Below, piece by piece: positions 33,701-44,791 of a DNA stretch of 64,000 bases. The position numbers were made by a program, and so were the translations under genes. The stretch comes from Chlorella sp. KRBP. Its lineage: Eukaryota > Chlorophyta > Trebouxiophyceae > Chlorellales > Chlorellaceae. The stretch covers positions 1 to 64,000 of the forward strand of contig QAXK01000799.1 of assembly GCA_004335735.1 (NCBI GenBank), in the 5' to 3' direction. The notes under the pieces are model-generated. The model saw only the letters and a program-made list of their open reading frames with translations, was not told the DNA's origin and ran no database searches. How positions within the stretch are numbered: position 1 is the stretch's first letter; each line of letters starts with the position of its first letter.

Positions 33701-36700
33701 ACACTATGTGTGAGGTCAGCATGCCAGATCTGAAGCCCCACGCCCAACCACCGTGTCCATGCTAGTACGGACACCCTGTGCCCGCCGGTGGTGGTTGGAA
33801 CGCAGAACGCGTGGGCACTAGGCATGGCGGCACCCGTCCCCAAGTCAGAGGGGTCCGTCGCGTCGCAAGGGGAGGCGCGGGGCAAGGGCGGCAGTGCCAT
33901 GAGCAGCGCCCGCAACAGCCGCAACAGCACGCCTAGCCGTGGCCACAACAGCGACACGGAAGGACCCACGGGGGCCGGGGGGCGCGCCAACACGTCACAC
34001 TCCACGCACTCGGTGCTGCCGGGGCAGCACCAGGCAGGGGCCGGCGGCAACAACACCGCGCAGCAAGGCCGCAATGCGCCCAGCCACAGCCGGCAGGGTG
34101 GGGGCCTGACCACCCCAACACCTCAGGGCGGAGGCGGAGGTGGCGCGCGCGACAACGCCTCTCGTCAGGCCATGGCGCGCCAGCCCTCAGACCCTAGTGG
34201 CATGATGCTGCAAGGGGTGCTGACGCCGGTGCCGGGCGGCCTGCCGCAGGAGGGAGGTGGGGGGGGAGGTGGTGGGGGCAATGGGGGCACCGCGCCGGCC
34301 AACACACGCATGGTGCTGTGGTCAGCGCCGAGGTCTGTGGGCGGCGGGAAGGACCGCAAGGAGCTGCGCTTCCACAACTTTGGTGAGCACTTACAAGGCC
34401 AGAGCCCTCACAAGGCCGGGAGGGCGCCCTGCCCTCAGTGCTGCACCTCTGTGCGGTCTAGCACCTGGAATGTGGTGTGGCGCTGGCCCACCTGGGAAGA
34501 CGCACATCATCTGACAGTGTGAGCGCTGTGCCTCACCTGTGTGAGTGTCACCCTGGCGCCGTGGTGGTGGTGGTGGTGGTGTGCAGGCGACAACAATGAC
34601 AGCGAGTCGTCGGCGGACAGCAGCGACGCTGAGGAGCCGCAGAGTGCGGTGGAGGTGGCCCTGCAGGCGGCACTGTCAGAGCTGGAGACAATACCACTGG
34701 ACAACAGACTGCTGCAGGTAGGCAGCTAGCTGCACAAGCGTAGTGCCACACTGACCTGGCACGCTCTGGGGATTGCTGAGCATTTCAGGACAGTGAGGGG
34801 CCGCAAGCCGCTTTTGCAATCTTGCCAAGATGCGTGTGGTGCGTGTCGCGTGTGAGCACGCAGACGCTGTCCACCACCCGGCTGACGCCCGATCAGGCCA
34901 CCAGCACCGACCTGGACCTGCTGACCGGGTGGCACCTGGTGGACGGCAAGGAGCGCATCATTGCCGTGGAGGGGCGCGCCGGCGGGGCCATGCGCGTGGT
35001 GCAGGCAATCATTGCCTGGGCGCTGGAGGAGAGCAAGCCCGAGGACAACTGGCAGCGGCGCAACGTGCTGCACAACAGCGGGCTGCTGTATGCCAACAGG
35101 CTGTGGGCGGACCTGGGCGTGGACCTGCACATCGTCAAGCTCCACGCCCCGCTGGCAAAGTGAGTCACTGATGACTGGGGCTCCCTTGATGAGCCAGGAG
35201 TGTTACACACAGCCTCATCAAGTGTGTGCTGCTGATGATTTGGTGCCCTCAACTGTCACACTCAATCGTGCCCATTGCCATGCGCAGGATCATTGCGGAT
35301 GCCGGGTCGTACGCCACTGGCAAGGTGCGCGTGGACTGCATCGCCGGCCTGCGCCGCCTGGCTGCCCTGCGCACCGCCCCTTGGGCCCGGCTGGCGGACG
35401 ATCTGGTGCTCTACCCCACGCCGCACCAGCTGCACCTTGTGGACAAGAAGTTCGGAGGGGAGCTGACCAAGGCCGACGTGTTTGGCGTGGAGGCGCATGA
35501 GTTTGACACGGACGAGGAGGACGGAGGCGGCATGGGGCTGGTCAAGGATGACGACGTGCGCAGCAGCATCAGCAGTAGCAAGCGCAGCGCCAAGTCGTCC
35601 AGGATGCGCAAGTGAGTGGCCACGCTGGCGCAACACACTTCCCCAGCAACTCCACGGGTGAGGAGTGGGTGGTGACCATTGTGGTGGTGGGTGCTGTGTG
35701 GCGCAGGTCGTCACGCTCGCGCAAGAGCAGCCGGAGCCGCAAGCGCGCCAACAAGTACATACGCAAGCGCCCGGCGCTGCAGCCGCTGGACCGGCACAAC
35801 GAGGCCTTCCTCATCATGCGGGAGGAGGTGCGCGCTTGACACTTGCTTCTTTGCTTGCTGTCAGGGTTGGGCGGTGCGTCATGCTGATGGCTGCCAGCTG
35901 TTACTGCACTAAAGAGCGTCACCTGGCGTGTGTCGTGTTGTGTTGTGCAGGCACGCGCGCGCCGGCTGGCCACCGACTGGCACAAGCACAACCTGGAGCG
36001 CATCAGCACGATCACGGGCACTGCCACGTCCATCCGGGAGGAGTGGGCCACGTGGAACCCGCAGCGTGCTGCCGCCAAGGCGTTGGAGGATGCTGTGAAG
36101 AAGGGAACGCTGCGTCTCGAGGTGCGCGCACTGCTGTGCCAAAGGTCTGCCATGCTGTGAGCACATGCTGCTGAGTGACGCCGGCACACAGACAGGTCCT
36201 GAGTTGGTAAATCGACGCCTTGTTGCACGCCTGCAGGACACGCTTTCGTACCACACGCGGTCCGCCCTGGAGCCCCTGCCGGGCACCATCACGGTGCACG
36301 AGGCGCGGCAGCGTGGCTGGGCGCCGCACAACGTGGCCTTCAAGTGGCCGGCACCAAAGGCAAGGAAGCACGCACCAAACCTTGTCCATCTCAAACATCG
36401 ACCAAAAAAGCAACATGGCGTCAACGCATGGTTGCCCGCGCGCAAACCGTTTGCGGTGTGCCCGCAGGACCCAGGTTCGTACGCCGTGCACCCGCACGCG
36501 CCCAGCATGTTCCGCCAGGAGCAGCTGGCCGAGCCGTGGGAGGAGAGCACGGCCACCAACGCCTTCCTGCAGACGCCCACGGCGGGCGCCGGGCCCAACT
36601 TTGTCACCACGGTCAAGAACAGCCAGGGGCTGTTTGGGCAGGACCCCGAGTTCTGGAAGACCGTGCACCTGGGGGGCTCGGGGCGCGAGCTGGAGGAGCA

Positions 36701-37511
36701 GGCGAGGAAGGCGGCAGAAAAGGTGAGGAACCTTGCACGGGCTGCAGTCAGCCAGGTGCTGTCAGGAAGCTGTCACGGCACAGCAGTGAGCACTGCGAGA
36801 GACTCATACAAAGAGCGTGTGTCCACTGTGCACGACACGTGCAGGCCGAGTGGACGCGCAAGCTGGTGGTGGACGAGCCCATCATGCGCACCACGCTGCC
36901 TGTGCGCGTCAAGCCCAGCCAGACGGACCGCCTCAGCCACATCCTCTGCGACACGCCCAGGAAGAAGGGCTTCGCCATAGCACATGTTCCGCCACCACCC
37001 TACAGGTAAGCCTGTGAGGGCAACAAGACGCTGTTTGTAAAACGCGATCACGAGGAAGTGGGATCACCAGTGGGCGCATCAATCATCAGTTGCTACGTAC
37101 GTGTGCGCTGCTTGCTGCCGCAGCATGCAAACGTCGGAGCCGTGGAACGAGCCCAACATCCGGCTGGGCCTCAGGGGCAAGGACGCCCCGCAGCAGTTCA
37201 TCACACAGGGCACGGTGCGTTAACGCCACGGTGCTCAGGCCCTCCTGCTAAGACAGTTGGTCGCACCCTCTTGCTAGACGGTCGACCAAAGCCTGCTGCT
37301 ACGACACCCTGCCCACACCCTGGCCTGCCTAAGCCACTCCACCCAAGCCAGTCGTCTCATCACGCTACTCCTCCTGCCCACACGTGGCCCGCCCGTGCAG
37401 GACTTCAAGCGCCACCTAGCCGTGCAGCGGCGCGCCGTGTCCAAGCCAGGGCCAGGCCACCTGCAGTCCTGGACGGCGGCCATCCACGACCCAATCTACA
37501 GCGACGAGTAG
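30794..37511 (+). CDS. Long multi-exon ciliary protein, CFAP92/DUF4550-like
   Basis: Exon 1 is only 11 nt (30794-30804) and joins exon 2 (30897-30986) to give MPPKAAAAPVAPVPAAPVEP; exon 3 starts at 31089. About 20 exons follow in frame. They include Ala/Lys/Pro linkers (near 31500 and 32280), beta-rich blocks (EDEGWVCGMARISLMDLV near 33175; VAEKVYSRAVFTMDYRDSH near 33530), a Ser/Gly/Asn-rich insert (33800-34330), and a folded core at 34862-35600. The core reads DLLTGWHLVDGKERIIAVEG, then GVDLHIVKLHAPLAK, then GSYATGKVRVDCIAGLRRL. That order resembles the conserved domain of CFAP92 (KIAA1257/DUF4550) as I recall it. A basic RS/KR stretch near 35700 and several C-terminal exons follow, including PPPYRSMQTSEPWNEPNIRL. 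The stop is TAG 37509-37511. It is divergent from a SHIPPO gene. The family call is tentative; that it is one real, long gene is well supported. Confidence 0.55.
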
Positions 37512-37665
37512 CGCCTCCCGTGACCACGCACACCACCACCACACCCATTGCCTTGCGCGTCACGCTGCGTGCACTGCCCGTGGCAAAGTGTGTTCACGCT
37601 CGCTCCTGGCTGCCGTGCGCTCTGCAACGGTCTGGGGCCACGCGCGTGTGTGCAGTGCCAGCGTG

Positions 37666-40189
37666 TCAGCGGGTGTTGTTGCTGCCCCTCGAGCGTCCCA
37701 GAGGTGGTGGAGGCGGGACAGGGAGCTCCAGGTGCGTCAAGGGGCCACGGCCAGGGGGAGGTGGTGGTGGCTGCCCAGAGGGTGGCGGAGGCTGGGGCGG
37801 CGGAGCAGCAGCCATGCCAGTCCACGGCCACAAGCCAGCTGCAGGGTCGAACTGGTGAGGAGGTGGCGTGGGCATCCGTGGTGGTGGCGGCTGCGGTGGT
37901 GCTCCTGGTCCCGGCTGCAGCAGCACTGGTTGAGGTGCGGCCGTTGGGGGCGGTGGTTGGGGTGGAGGTTGGGGCGGAGGGTGGGGTGGAGGTTGGGGCG
38001 GGGGCAGGTGCGGGGTGGCGCTTCCAGCGTGCATAGGGTGGGTCAGGTGCGTGCTTGCCATGAGGCCTGCTGTGGCAGCGGCCAGCGCGTTGCGCTTGGA
38101 GGTGCCAGCGCCAGCAGGTGGGGAGTGCAGGACACGGGCATTGCCAGGGCCGGCTGCCACCACCTCCCCAGCACTCCTGGTCGTGTGGGACAGGTTCGCC
38201 CCAGCAGCACTGGCAGGTGGGGCTGTGTGTGGGTCACCGGTGCGGCGCTGAGCGCCCCCCTTGCTTCCGCGCCCCTGCTGCTGCTGCGTCCTGGTCTGTG
38301 GTGCGAGCGGTGGCGGTGGCGGCGGCGGAGGGCCCATGTGCGCAGGCAGGGGGCCGCTTGGGCCGTGCACCGCTGGGGGCTGTGTGTGCGGGCCGGGCAA
38401 GGGGATGGGCAAGGCGTGCATGCTGCTGTGCATGAAGCCAAAGTGGTGCGACAGCCACAGCGCACGGTGCTGGTGCGGTGGCAGGATCCAGAGGCCGCCC
38501 ACGCCGTACAGCCCTGAGAAGGGCACTGCAGCGAGTGGTGCGGGGTGGTCAGCAGCAGTCACGATAGGCGGCGGCAGCGTGCCCAGGTCAGCTGCCAGCG
38601 GCTCTGCTGGTGCCGCGACTGGCTCGGGTGGTTGTGGCTGCGGAGGGGAAGGAACGGCAGTTGCTGCTGGTGCAGTGTTCTCAACGTTGGCTGCTGGGGT
38701 GGTGGCGGCGGTGGTGTCTTGATGCGGCTCCTCAGGGGTGGGGTGCTTGCGGCCGAGGAGCTCCACGAGTGGCAGGGGGCCGCTGGCGACATGCGCGACG
38801 GTGTTGGTGGCGTCACGGAGCACGGGCCTGTTGCTAGCGCGGGTTGCTGGGCGCTCCTGTGCCGCCTGCTGCTGCGGTGCGGTGGCGGTGGCCTTGCGTC
38901 CAGGTGCTGGCGGGTCACCCGAGCACCCAGCTGCAGGATCACGGCCGTTGCTGGCAGGTGGTGCCCGGACCTGGGAGCAGGCACAAGAGTGGAACGAAGC
39001 ACGCCAGGTTTGCTGACTCGGTCGTACCCTAGAGCAACGGCTGGCTTGGCCTTCTGAGCTCCGCACCTTGATGTGGACGGCGGTGGTGTTGCCAGTGACA
39101 GGAGCTGCGCTGGAGGTGGCTGCGACCGCTGCCGTGCTGCCAGGAGCGGCGTCTGGTGCCACGAGCGCCAAGGCAGGCACGCGCGGCTGCTCCAGCCCAG
39201 CGCTGCCATCCTGTGCGCCACGCTCGTCTTCCATGTCATCATCCTCCTCGGTGGCCTCCGTGTCGGAGCCGCCTGTGCTGCCAGAGTCCGTGCAGGTGCT
39301 GCTGTCGCCCTCGCTGGCGCTGCACGAAGGCTGACGGCGGCGGCGCCGCTGAGTAGAGGAGCCATTGCCTCGCCGGCGTTTGCCGTCCTGCATGCGTGAG
39401 CACAGAGCCGAGTTGTAGCAGGTCAGACATTGGCAGCAGCCTGCCCGCGTGCCAACCTGGCCGTATGTGTCCACGTGCAGCGCACCTGTCCTGCCAGGCG
39501 GGCACGCCTCTGGCGCATGTACTCGGCCTGGTGCTGCAGAGAGCGCACACCTGCCAATGGGGCAGAGGAGAGCACGGGCACACGCGTTGTGCGCGCCCCA
39601 GACGCCACGCTCCCACGCGTCCACCCCCCCCCAAAGCGCTCTGCCTCACCCTTGCACTGGAGCAAGAAGTCGGCAAGCGGCGGCTGCTCCCCTGACTCAG
39701 GCCACCACGTCGCCTTGTGCTCCTCAAAGATCCTGCGGCGCAAGGTCGACTTCGACAGTCTCGCCCCACCGCCTCCGCAGCGCATTGCCCTCGGGCATCA
39801 GCGCACGCGGTCGACAGCCATGACGTCAGCGCAACAAGGCCATCGCGCGGCGCAACAAGGGAGCCAAGGCGCGCTGTGGGGACCGCCAAGTCGCCTCGGA
39901 CCCCGTTCGACGCTCTCACCGGACCAGCGCGTCCCGCTCAGGCTTGCAGCCATCGTTCTGCGCCATGTACTCCCTGATCCGCCTGCGAGCGCGTGGGCAG
40001 GAGAGCGCACGGCCACCTCTCCGCGACTCTGCGCGCCCGGCGCGAACGTGCGACGCAGAGCCCCGTGCAGCAGGCGGCTCACGCGTTGGCGCTGTCCCAG
40101 AAGCGCCTGGGCCGCTTGTCTCCCGGTGCTGCAGGCCTTCCCGAGGCCGTGGTGGCCAGCTGTTGGCTGCTCCCTCCAGACAGCGCCAT
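37666..40189 (-). CDS. Unrecognised basic, Pro/Gln-rich protein with helical N-terminus
   Basis: Exon 1 (40189-40083) encodes MALSGGSSQQLATTASGRPA and ends RRFWDSANA. Exon 2 starts at 39982 with RIREYMAQNDGCKPERD, then LSKSTLRRRIFEEHKATWW joins in frame. The next exons give SLQHQAEYMRQRRARLAG and a very basic block (GKRRRGNG, then QRRRRR) near 39380, followed by an acidic Asp/Glu stretch (EATEEDDDMEDERG). The last exon, over 1.2 kb, is dominated by Pro, Ala, His and Gln (repeated PPPQP and PPPPPPPP) with one hydrophobic island (FSGLYGVGGLWILPPHQH) near 38500. It stops at 37666. A basic helical N-terminus, a nuclear-localisation-like block and an acidic patch suggest a nuclear regulator, but I recognise no family. 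Splice joins and G/C third positions support it as real. Confidence 0.55.
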
Positions 40190-40473
40190 GCGCGCCGCAG
40201 CCTGCGCTGCTCAGCGCCTGTGTGCAGTGGGCTGTGGCTCCAGGTGCTCTGCGCAGTGTGTCTCTCTTGCACGTGCGGCCGCATGGGCGCACTCTCTCAT
40301 ACTCGCACTTCGCAAACAAAAAAGGGCGCAGACGGCGCAGCAGCAGGCAGGCTGTACGTGTGTAGGTGTGGGTGGTGGATGAAAGGAGGCGCCCCAAGGG
40401 AGGGCCAGGTCATCAGGAACCGTCAAGAGGCGCTGCGGTGTGGTGGTGTACACGGAGTGGTTCGCCGCCCCGC

Positions 40474-43400
40474 TCACTGCTTGGACGACGAGTTCTTCCA
40501 GGGGTCGTTGGGGTCAATGACTTCCGCCTCCACCGGCCCGCTGCTGCTGCTAGGCGCTGCGGACGCTCCGGCCTGTGCCGCCGCCGCCTCGGCCGGGTCC
40601 TGGCCTAGCGCAATGCGCATGAGCGTGAAGACCTTTGCTGCGTAGTCCTTGGGGCTGTCCACCTGGAAGCCCGACGTGATGAGCGCCGTCTCGTACAGCA
40701 CCTCTGCAATGTCCTTGGCCTGCTCCACCGCCTGGTCGGCCAGCAGCTGCTTGACACCAGACAGGATGTCGTGCTCCGGGTTGATCTCAAGGATCTTGCG
40801 GCCCTGCAGTGCGGGACACACGGTCGTTGCGCAGTAACAGTAGTCATCATCGCTGCCGTCCACGAGAGCAACCTGATGGCCCCTGACCACGTGCAGCCAC
40901 CCCCCATGACCCAATATGACCCTCACCCTCATGTAGTCCATGGAGCGCGGGTCGCCCAGCGCCTGCGTGCGCATGATGCGCTCCATGTTGGCGCTCCAGC
41001 CAAACTTGCTCGTCACCAGCGCGCACGGAGAGTCCGTCAGCCTGCAGCACATGGAGGAGGCAAAGTGCGTTAGCCATTGATGCCAAACAGATGCAAAGGA
41101 GGCACATCAGGAATGGTGACGCTTCACAGGAGCGGCTTGCAACGTGCGCACCTGTTTGAGATGGTGACCTTCTCCACGCGCTCGCCCAGCGTCTGCTTGA
41201 GGAAGTCCACCACGGGCGCAAACTCCTTGGCCAGCTCCTCCTCCTTCTTCTTGTCCTCCTCGCCGTCCAACTGCACAGGCAAACGATGGGCAGGGCAGCA
41301 ACATTCCCAGCAGTCAGTCACAGCCACAGCACCTCACGACCATCCCCACAAGGCGTGTGGAAGGTGAAGCCAGTATGAGGAGCAAGAGCGTAACAGTACG
41401 CACCGCGAGTCCCTCCTTGCTCACGTCCACCAGCTCCTTGTCCTGGAACTTCTGCAGGTTGGTGATGGTGGCCTCGTCAATGGCGTCCGTCAGGTAGAGC
41501 ACCTCGAAGCCCTTGGCCTCGAGCTTCTCAACAAAGGGCGCGGCGCGCGCCACCTGCAGGCTGTCGGCCGCCATGTAGTAGATGGACGCCTGGCCCTCCT
41601 TCATGCGCGAGATGTAGGCCTCAAGGCTGGTGAGCGCCTCCTCGGACTTGGACGAGTAGAAGCGCAGCAGCTTGGCCAGCCGCTCACGGTTCTCAGTGTC
41701 CTCAATCACACCAATCTGCAGGTGTGGACACACACAGGGGTCACGCACATCAGTCCTGCGGCGTGCGATCGTGCGGCGTGTAACAGCAGCGCGAGCACGT
41801 ACGTTGCTGTGAGAAAAAACATACATCATGGCAAGCACAAAGTGGGCCTCACACCTTGATGTTGCGTCCGAACGACTCCCAGAAGGTCTTGTAGTCCTCC
41901 CCGCCCTCCTTGGTGGCCAGCTCCTCCATCATCTCGAGCGAGCGGCGCACCAGCTGCTTGCGGATCACGCGCACGATGCGGCTCTCCTGCAGGATCTCAC
42001 GGCTCACGTTGAGCGGCAGGTCGCTGCTGTCCACCACGCCCTTGACGAACGAAAGGTACCTGCAGGCAACGCACGGGTGATGAGCAGGTGATGGCTGCCT
42101 GTGCTTGCCACTGCCTGGCAAGCCCAAGCGGATGCGACACACGTGTGCTGCTCCCTCCATCCATCACCACACAATCCTCACCTGGGCATGAGGTCCTCGT
42201 CGAACTCGTCGCTGATGAAGACGCGCTTGACGTACAGCTTGATGGAGCGCGAGCGTTGAGCGCTCATCTGCTGCTGGTCAAAGGGAGCCATGCCTGGGAT
42301 GTAGAGGATGGAGCTGAACTCAATCGTGCCCTGCGCTCATCACAGGCACAGGTGAGCAAAACACAGCAGCTGAGCCACCGCCTTGCTTGCTGCTGGGCGT
42401 GTTGCTGCCCTCGAGTTGCTATGAGGCAGCCCAGGTCTGCGAGTGCCCCGCTGCGCCGCACCTCGACGTTGAAGTGCACGTGCGCCAGCGGGTCCAGGAA
42501 CTCGCTGAAGGTCTGCTTGTAGAACTCGTTGTACGACTCGTCGCTCACGTCCTGTGCGTACACACACACCACATGTGACACGACAGTGTGCAGGTTACCA
42601 TGCAAGGTGAGCACGCAAACGATCCTGTGCCATGATACACGCCGCACGACGCTGTCCCCTGGCACACTGTCCACAGCCGCAGCCACCCCATGCGAGGCGC
42701 GTTGTGCTCACCTTTGGTGAGCGCGTCCAGATTGGCTTGTTCTCATTCTCCACGCGCCAGTCCCACACCTCCTTGTAGTCCGTCTTGAGCACTGGCTCAA
42801 CCTTCTTGACCTCCTCACCCTTCTCGGCCGCCTTCTTCTCCTCGGCCTCCTGCTTGCGCTTGGTCGCCTCCTCATCCACCACCTTGACCGGCTCCTTCTT
42901 CATCGAGTACAGCTTGATGGGGAAGCTGATGAACTGGCTGTACTGCTTGATCAGGCGCGCCAGCCGCACCGGGTCGGCCAGCTCGGCAGCGTCCTCCTTG
43001 AGGTGCAGCGTCACGCGGGTGCCGCGCGACACAGCCTGGTCGCCGGTGCTGCCCTCCACGTCCTCGTACACCTTGTACTGGTGCGAGCCCGCCTGCGCCT
43101 CCCACACCCACTGCTTGTCGTCGTCGCCCTCGCAGCCGCGGCTCTGAACCACCACCCGGTCGGCCACCAGGAAGGCAGAGTAGAAACCCACACCAAACTG
43201 CGCATGCACACAGTTGGGGCAACATGGGGCATCACCAAGGTTGCACTCCGCACAGTTCCTGTAGCAGGGAACTGCTCTGCACTGCTCTGCACTGCTCTGT
43301 CTGCTGGACAGGCCCAGTGCGCCGCACCTGGCCGATGAGGTTGCTGTCTCCCTTGCTGTCCTTGACCATCTCCATGAACTTGCGGGTGCCGGACCGGGCA

Positions 43401-44259
43401 ATGGTGCCCAGGTTGCCCAGCAGCTGCTCGCGCGTCATGCCAATGCCAGAGTCCCTGCGTGTGCCAGCAAGCATGCACAGTGTGGGTGTGCAGGGACGAG
43501 CGCTTCCAGAACTGCGTGGACTCGCCTGCCACCACCTCATCACGTGATGTGCCCCCCGGACCGGCAACCAGCACGCACTCGATGACGATGGTGTTCTTGT
43601 CCTTGTCGGCACGGATGCGGATCGCCAGCTCCTCATTGCGCTTGAGCACCTCGGGCTTGGTGAGCGCCACGAAGCGCACCTTGTCCAGCGCGTCCGAGGC
43701 GTTGCTGATGAGCTCACGCAGGAACACCTCGCGGTTGCTGTACAGGCTGTTGACGATCATGTCCATCAGCCTATCCACCTGCAGGACCGAGCACGGTGCC
43801 GAAACTTCGTGTGGCCGCCGCCAACATGATCTGTGCTCTGCATCGATCTGTGCCGCCCGTGCGCCTCACCTCTGCCTGGTACTGGAACGTCTCCTCCTTG
43901 GGTGGCGCGCTGGCGGCCGCGCACGCGAGAGAGCGGCGAGCGTGGTGCTGCTGGGCCCATGGGCGCACGGCGTCGAAGCCGTGCGCCAAAGAGCCTCCCA
44001 GGCGCGGCTGCTCAGGCTGGCGCTGGGCCACGATGGGCGTCAGGGCAACGGCGCGCGCCTGCACATCCATCGTTGTCGTGCGGCGCCAGTGTGGCCATCG
44101 CTCTCTCGATGTCTCGCGAACGTCGGCCCGGCAAGCAGTGCCCCACCATCGCAGGAGCGCACGATTGACGCGCAAGCAGCGCACCTGTGTGGAGGCACGC
44201 CTGCTGGCCTGCTGCTGCACGCCAGCTGCAGCCGAGCGCGAGGACATTGCCATCTGCAT
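40474..44259 (-). CDS. HSP90C: Plastid HSP90 (HSP90C / HSP90.5)
   Basis: This ATP-dependent chaperone of the plastid stroma is required for protein import and plastid biogenesis. ATG 44259 opens MQMAMSSRSAAAGVQQQASR, a Ser/Arg/Gln-rich transit peptide that continues over an intron to RSLACAAASAPPKEETFQYQ. The N-domain follows: FLRELISNASDALDKVRF, SGIGMTREQLLGNLGTIA, FGVGFYSAFLVADRVVVQ and SRGTRVTLHL. A charged Lys/Glu linker leads to VWDWRVENENKPIW, a hallmark of HSP90C. The middle domain has YNEFYKQTFSEFLDPLAHVH, then FVKGVVDSSDLPLNVSREIL, then FWESFGRNIK. The C-domain has GWSANMERIMRTQALGDPR and GRKILEINPEHDI. The protein ends VEAEVIDPNDPWKNSSSKQ, like the plant plastid form and unlike cytosolic MEEVD or ER KDEL. 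Splice joins are in frame. TRAP1 is excluded by the charged linker. Confidence 0.94.
43271..43300. repeat. 10-bp tandem repeat in an HSP90C intron
   Basis: Three perfect or near-perfect copies of ACTGCTCTGC sit head to tail in an intron next to the exon encoding the ATP-lid region. This is a simple slippage repeat. Confidence 0.75.
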
Positions 44260-44791
44260 CGTGCGGCGAGTAGCGCAGCCAAAGAGCTGGGAAACCAGGA
44301 GCAGGGAAGTCGACGTGATGGCCGGTCGTGGAAGTGCGTGCTGCCTGGCACACACTGCGCTGAATGGTCTGCTTGCTGCTTCTGTGAGTGTGGGTTGTTT
44401 GGTGGCCCCTTACCCTCCCGCACAGGGTGAGGGTAAGACTTTCTCGATCCTTGGCTGATGGCAACTGGTGGGCTGGCAACCCTGTGGGAAGGTTCTCACA
44501 CTGCTTGCAGGGCACGCGCTCCGTGTCCGGCAAAATCACTCAAAAAAGGCAGCGCCACGGCGCGCTGGCCGACCGGACGCATCAAGTCATCGTCTCGCAA
44601 ACGCATCCTGGGCGTGAGCCACTTAAGCACACTGCCAGGGTCTCTCTCTCTACACGCAGGAAAGGTCTCCCCGCACACGCTTTTCAAGGTGTGCTGGGGC
44701 GCTCAAAGCCCAAAAGTCGAAAGCTGCTGCCACTGCGGGGTAAGGTGGCTGGGGAAGGTGGAAGAGTAGTCACACTGACGCCTGGAAGCAT
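44260..44791. other. intergenic spacer: CAS 3' end and HSP90C promoter
   Basis: 532 bp between CAS and HSP90C, both on the minus strand. It must hold the HSP90C promoter and the CAS 3' UTR. I see no coding exon. A GAAggTTC pair is annotated separately as a candidate heat-shock element. An A-rich stretch (AATCACTCAAAAAAGG) lies near 44533-44548. Confidence 0.45.
44488..44495 (-). promoter_or_regulatory. candidate heat-shock element upstream of HSP90C
   Basis: GAAggTTC at 44488-44495 is one inverted pair of nGAAn units, the minimal core of a heat-shock element, about 230 bp upstream of the HSP90C start codon. I find no third adjacent unit in perfect register, so this is only a candidate. Confidence 0.25.

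Noticed and set aside
38261..39057. Long plus-strand open frames opposite the Pro-rich gene
   Set aside because: They are Gly/Val/Trp-rich mirror images of a Pro/His/Gln-rich exon on the minus strand, a known artefact of GC-rich sequence.
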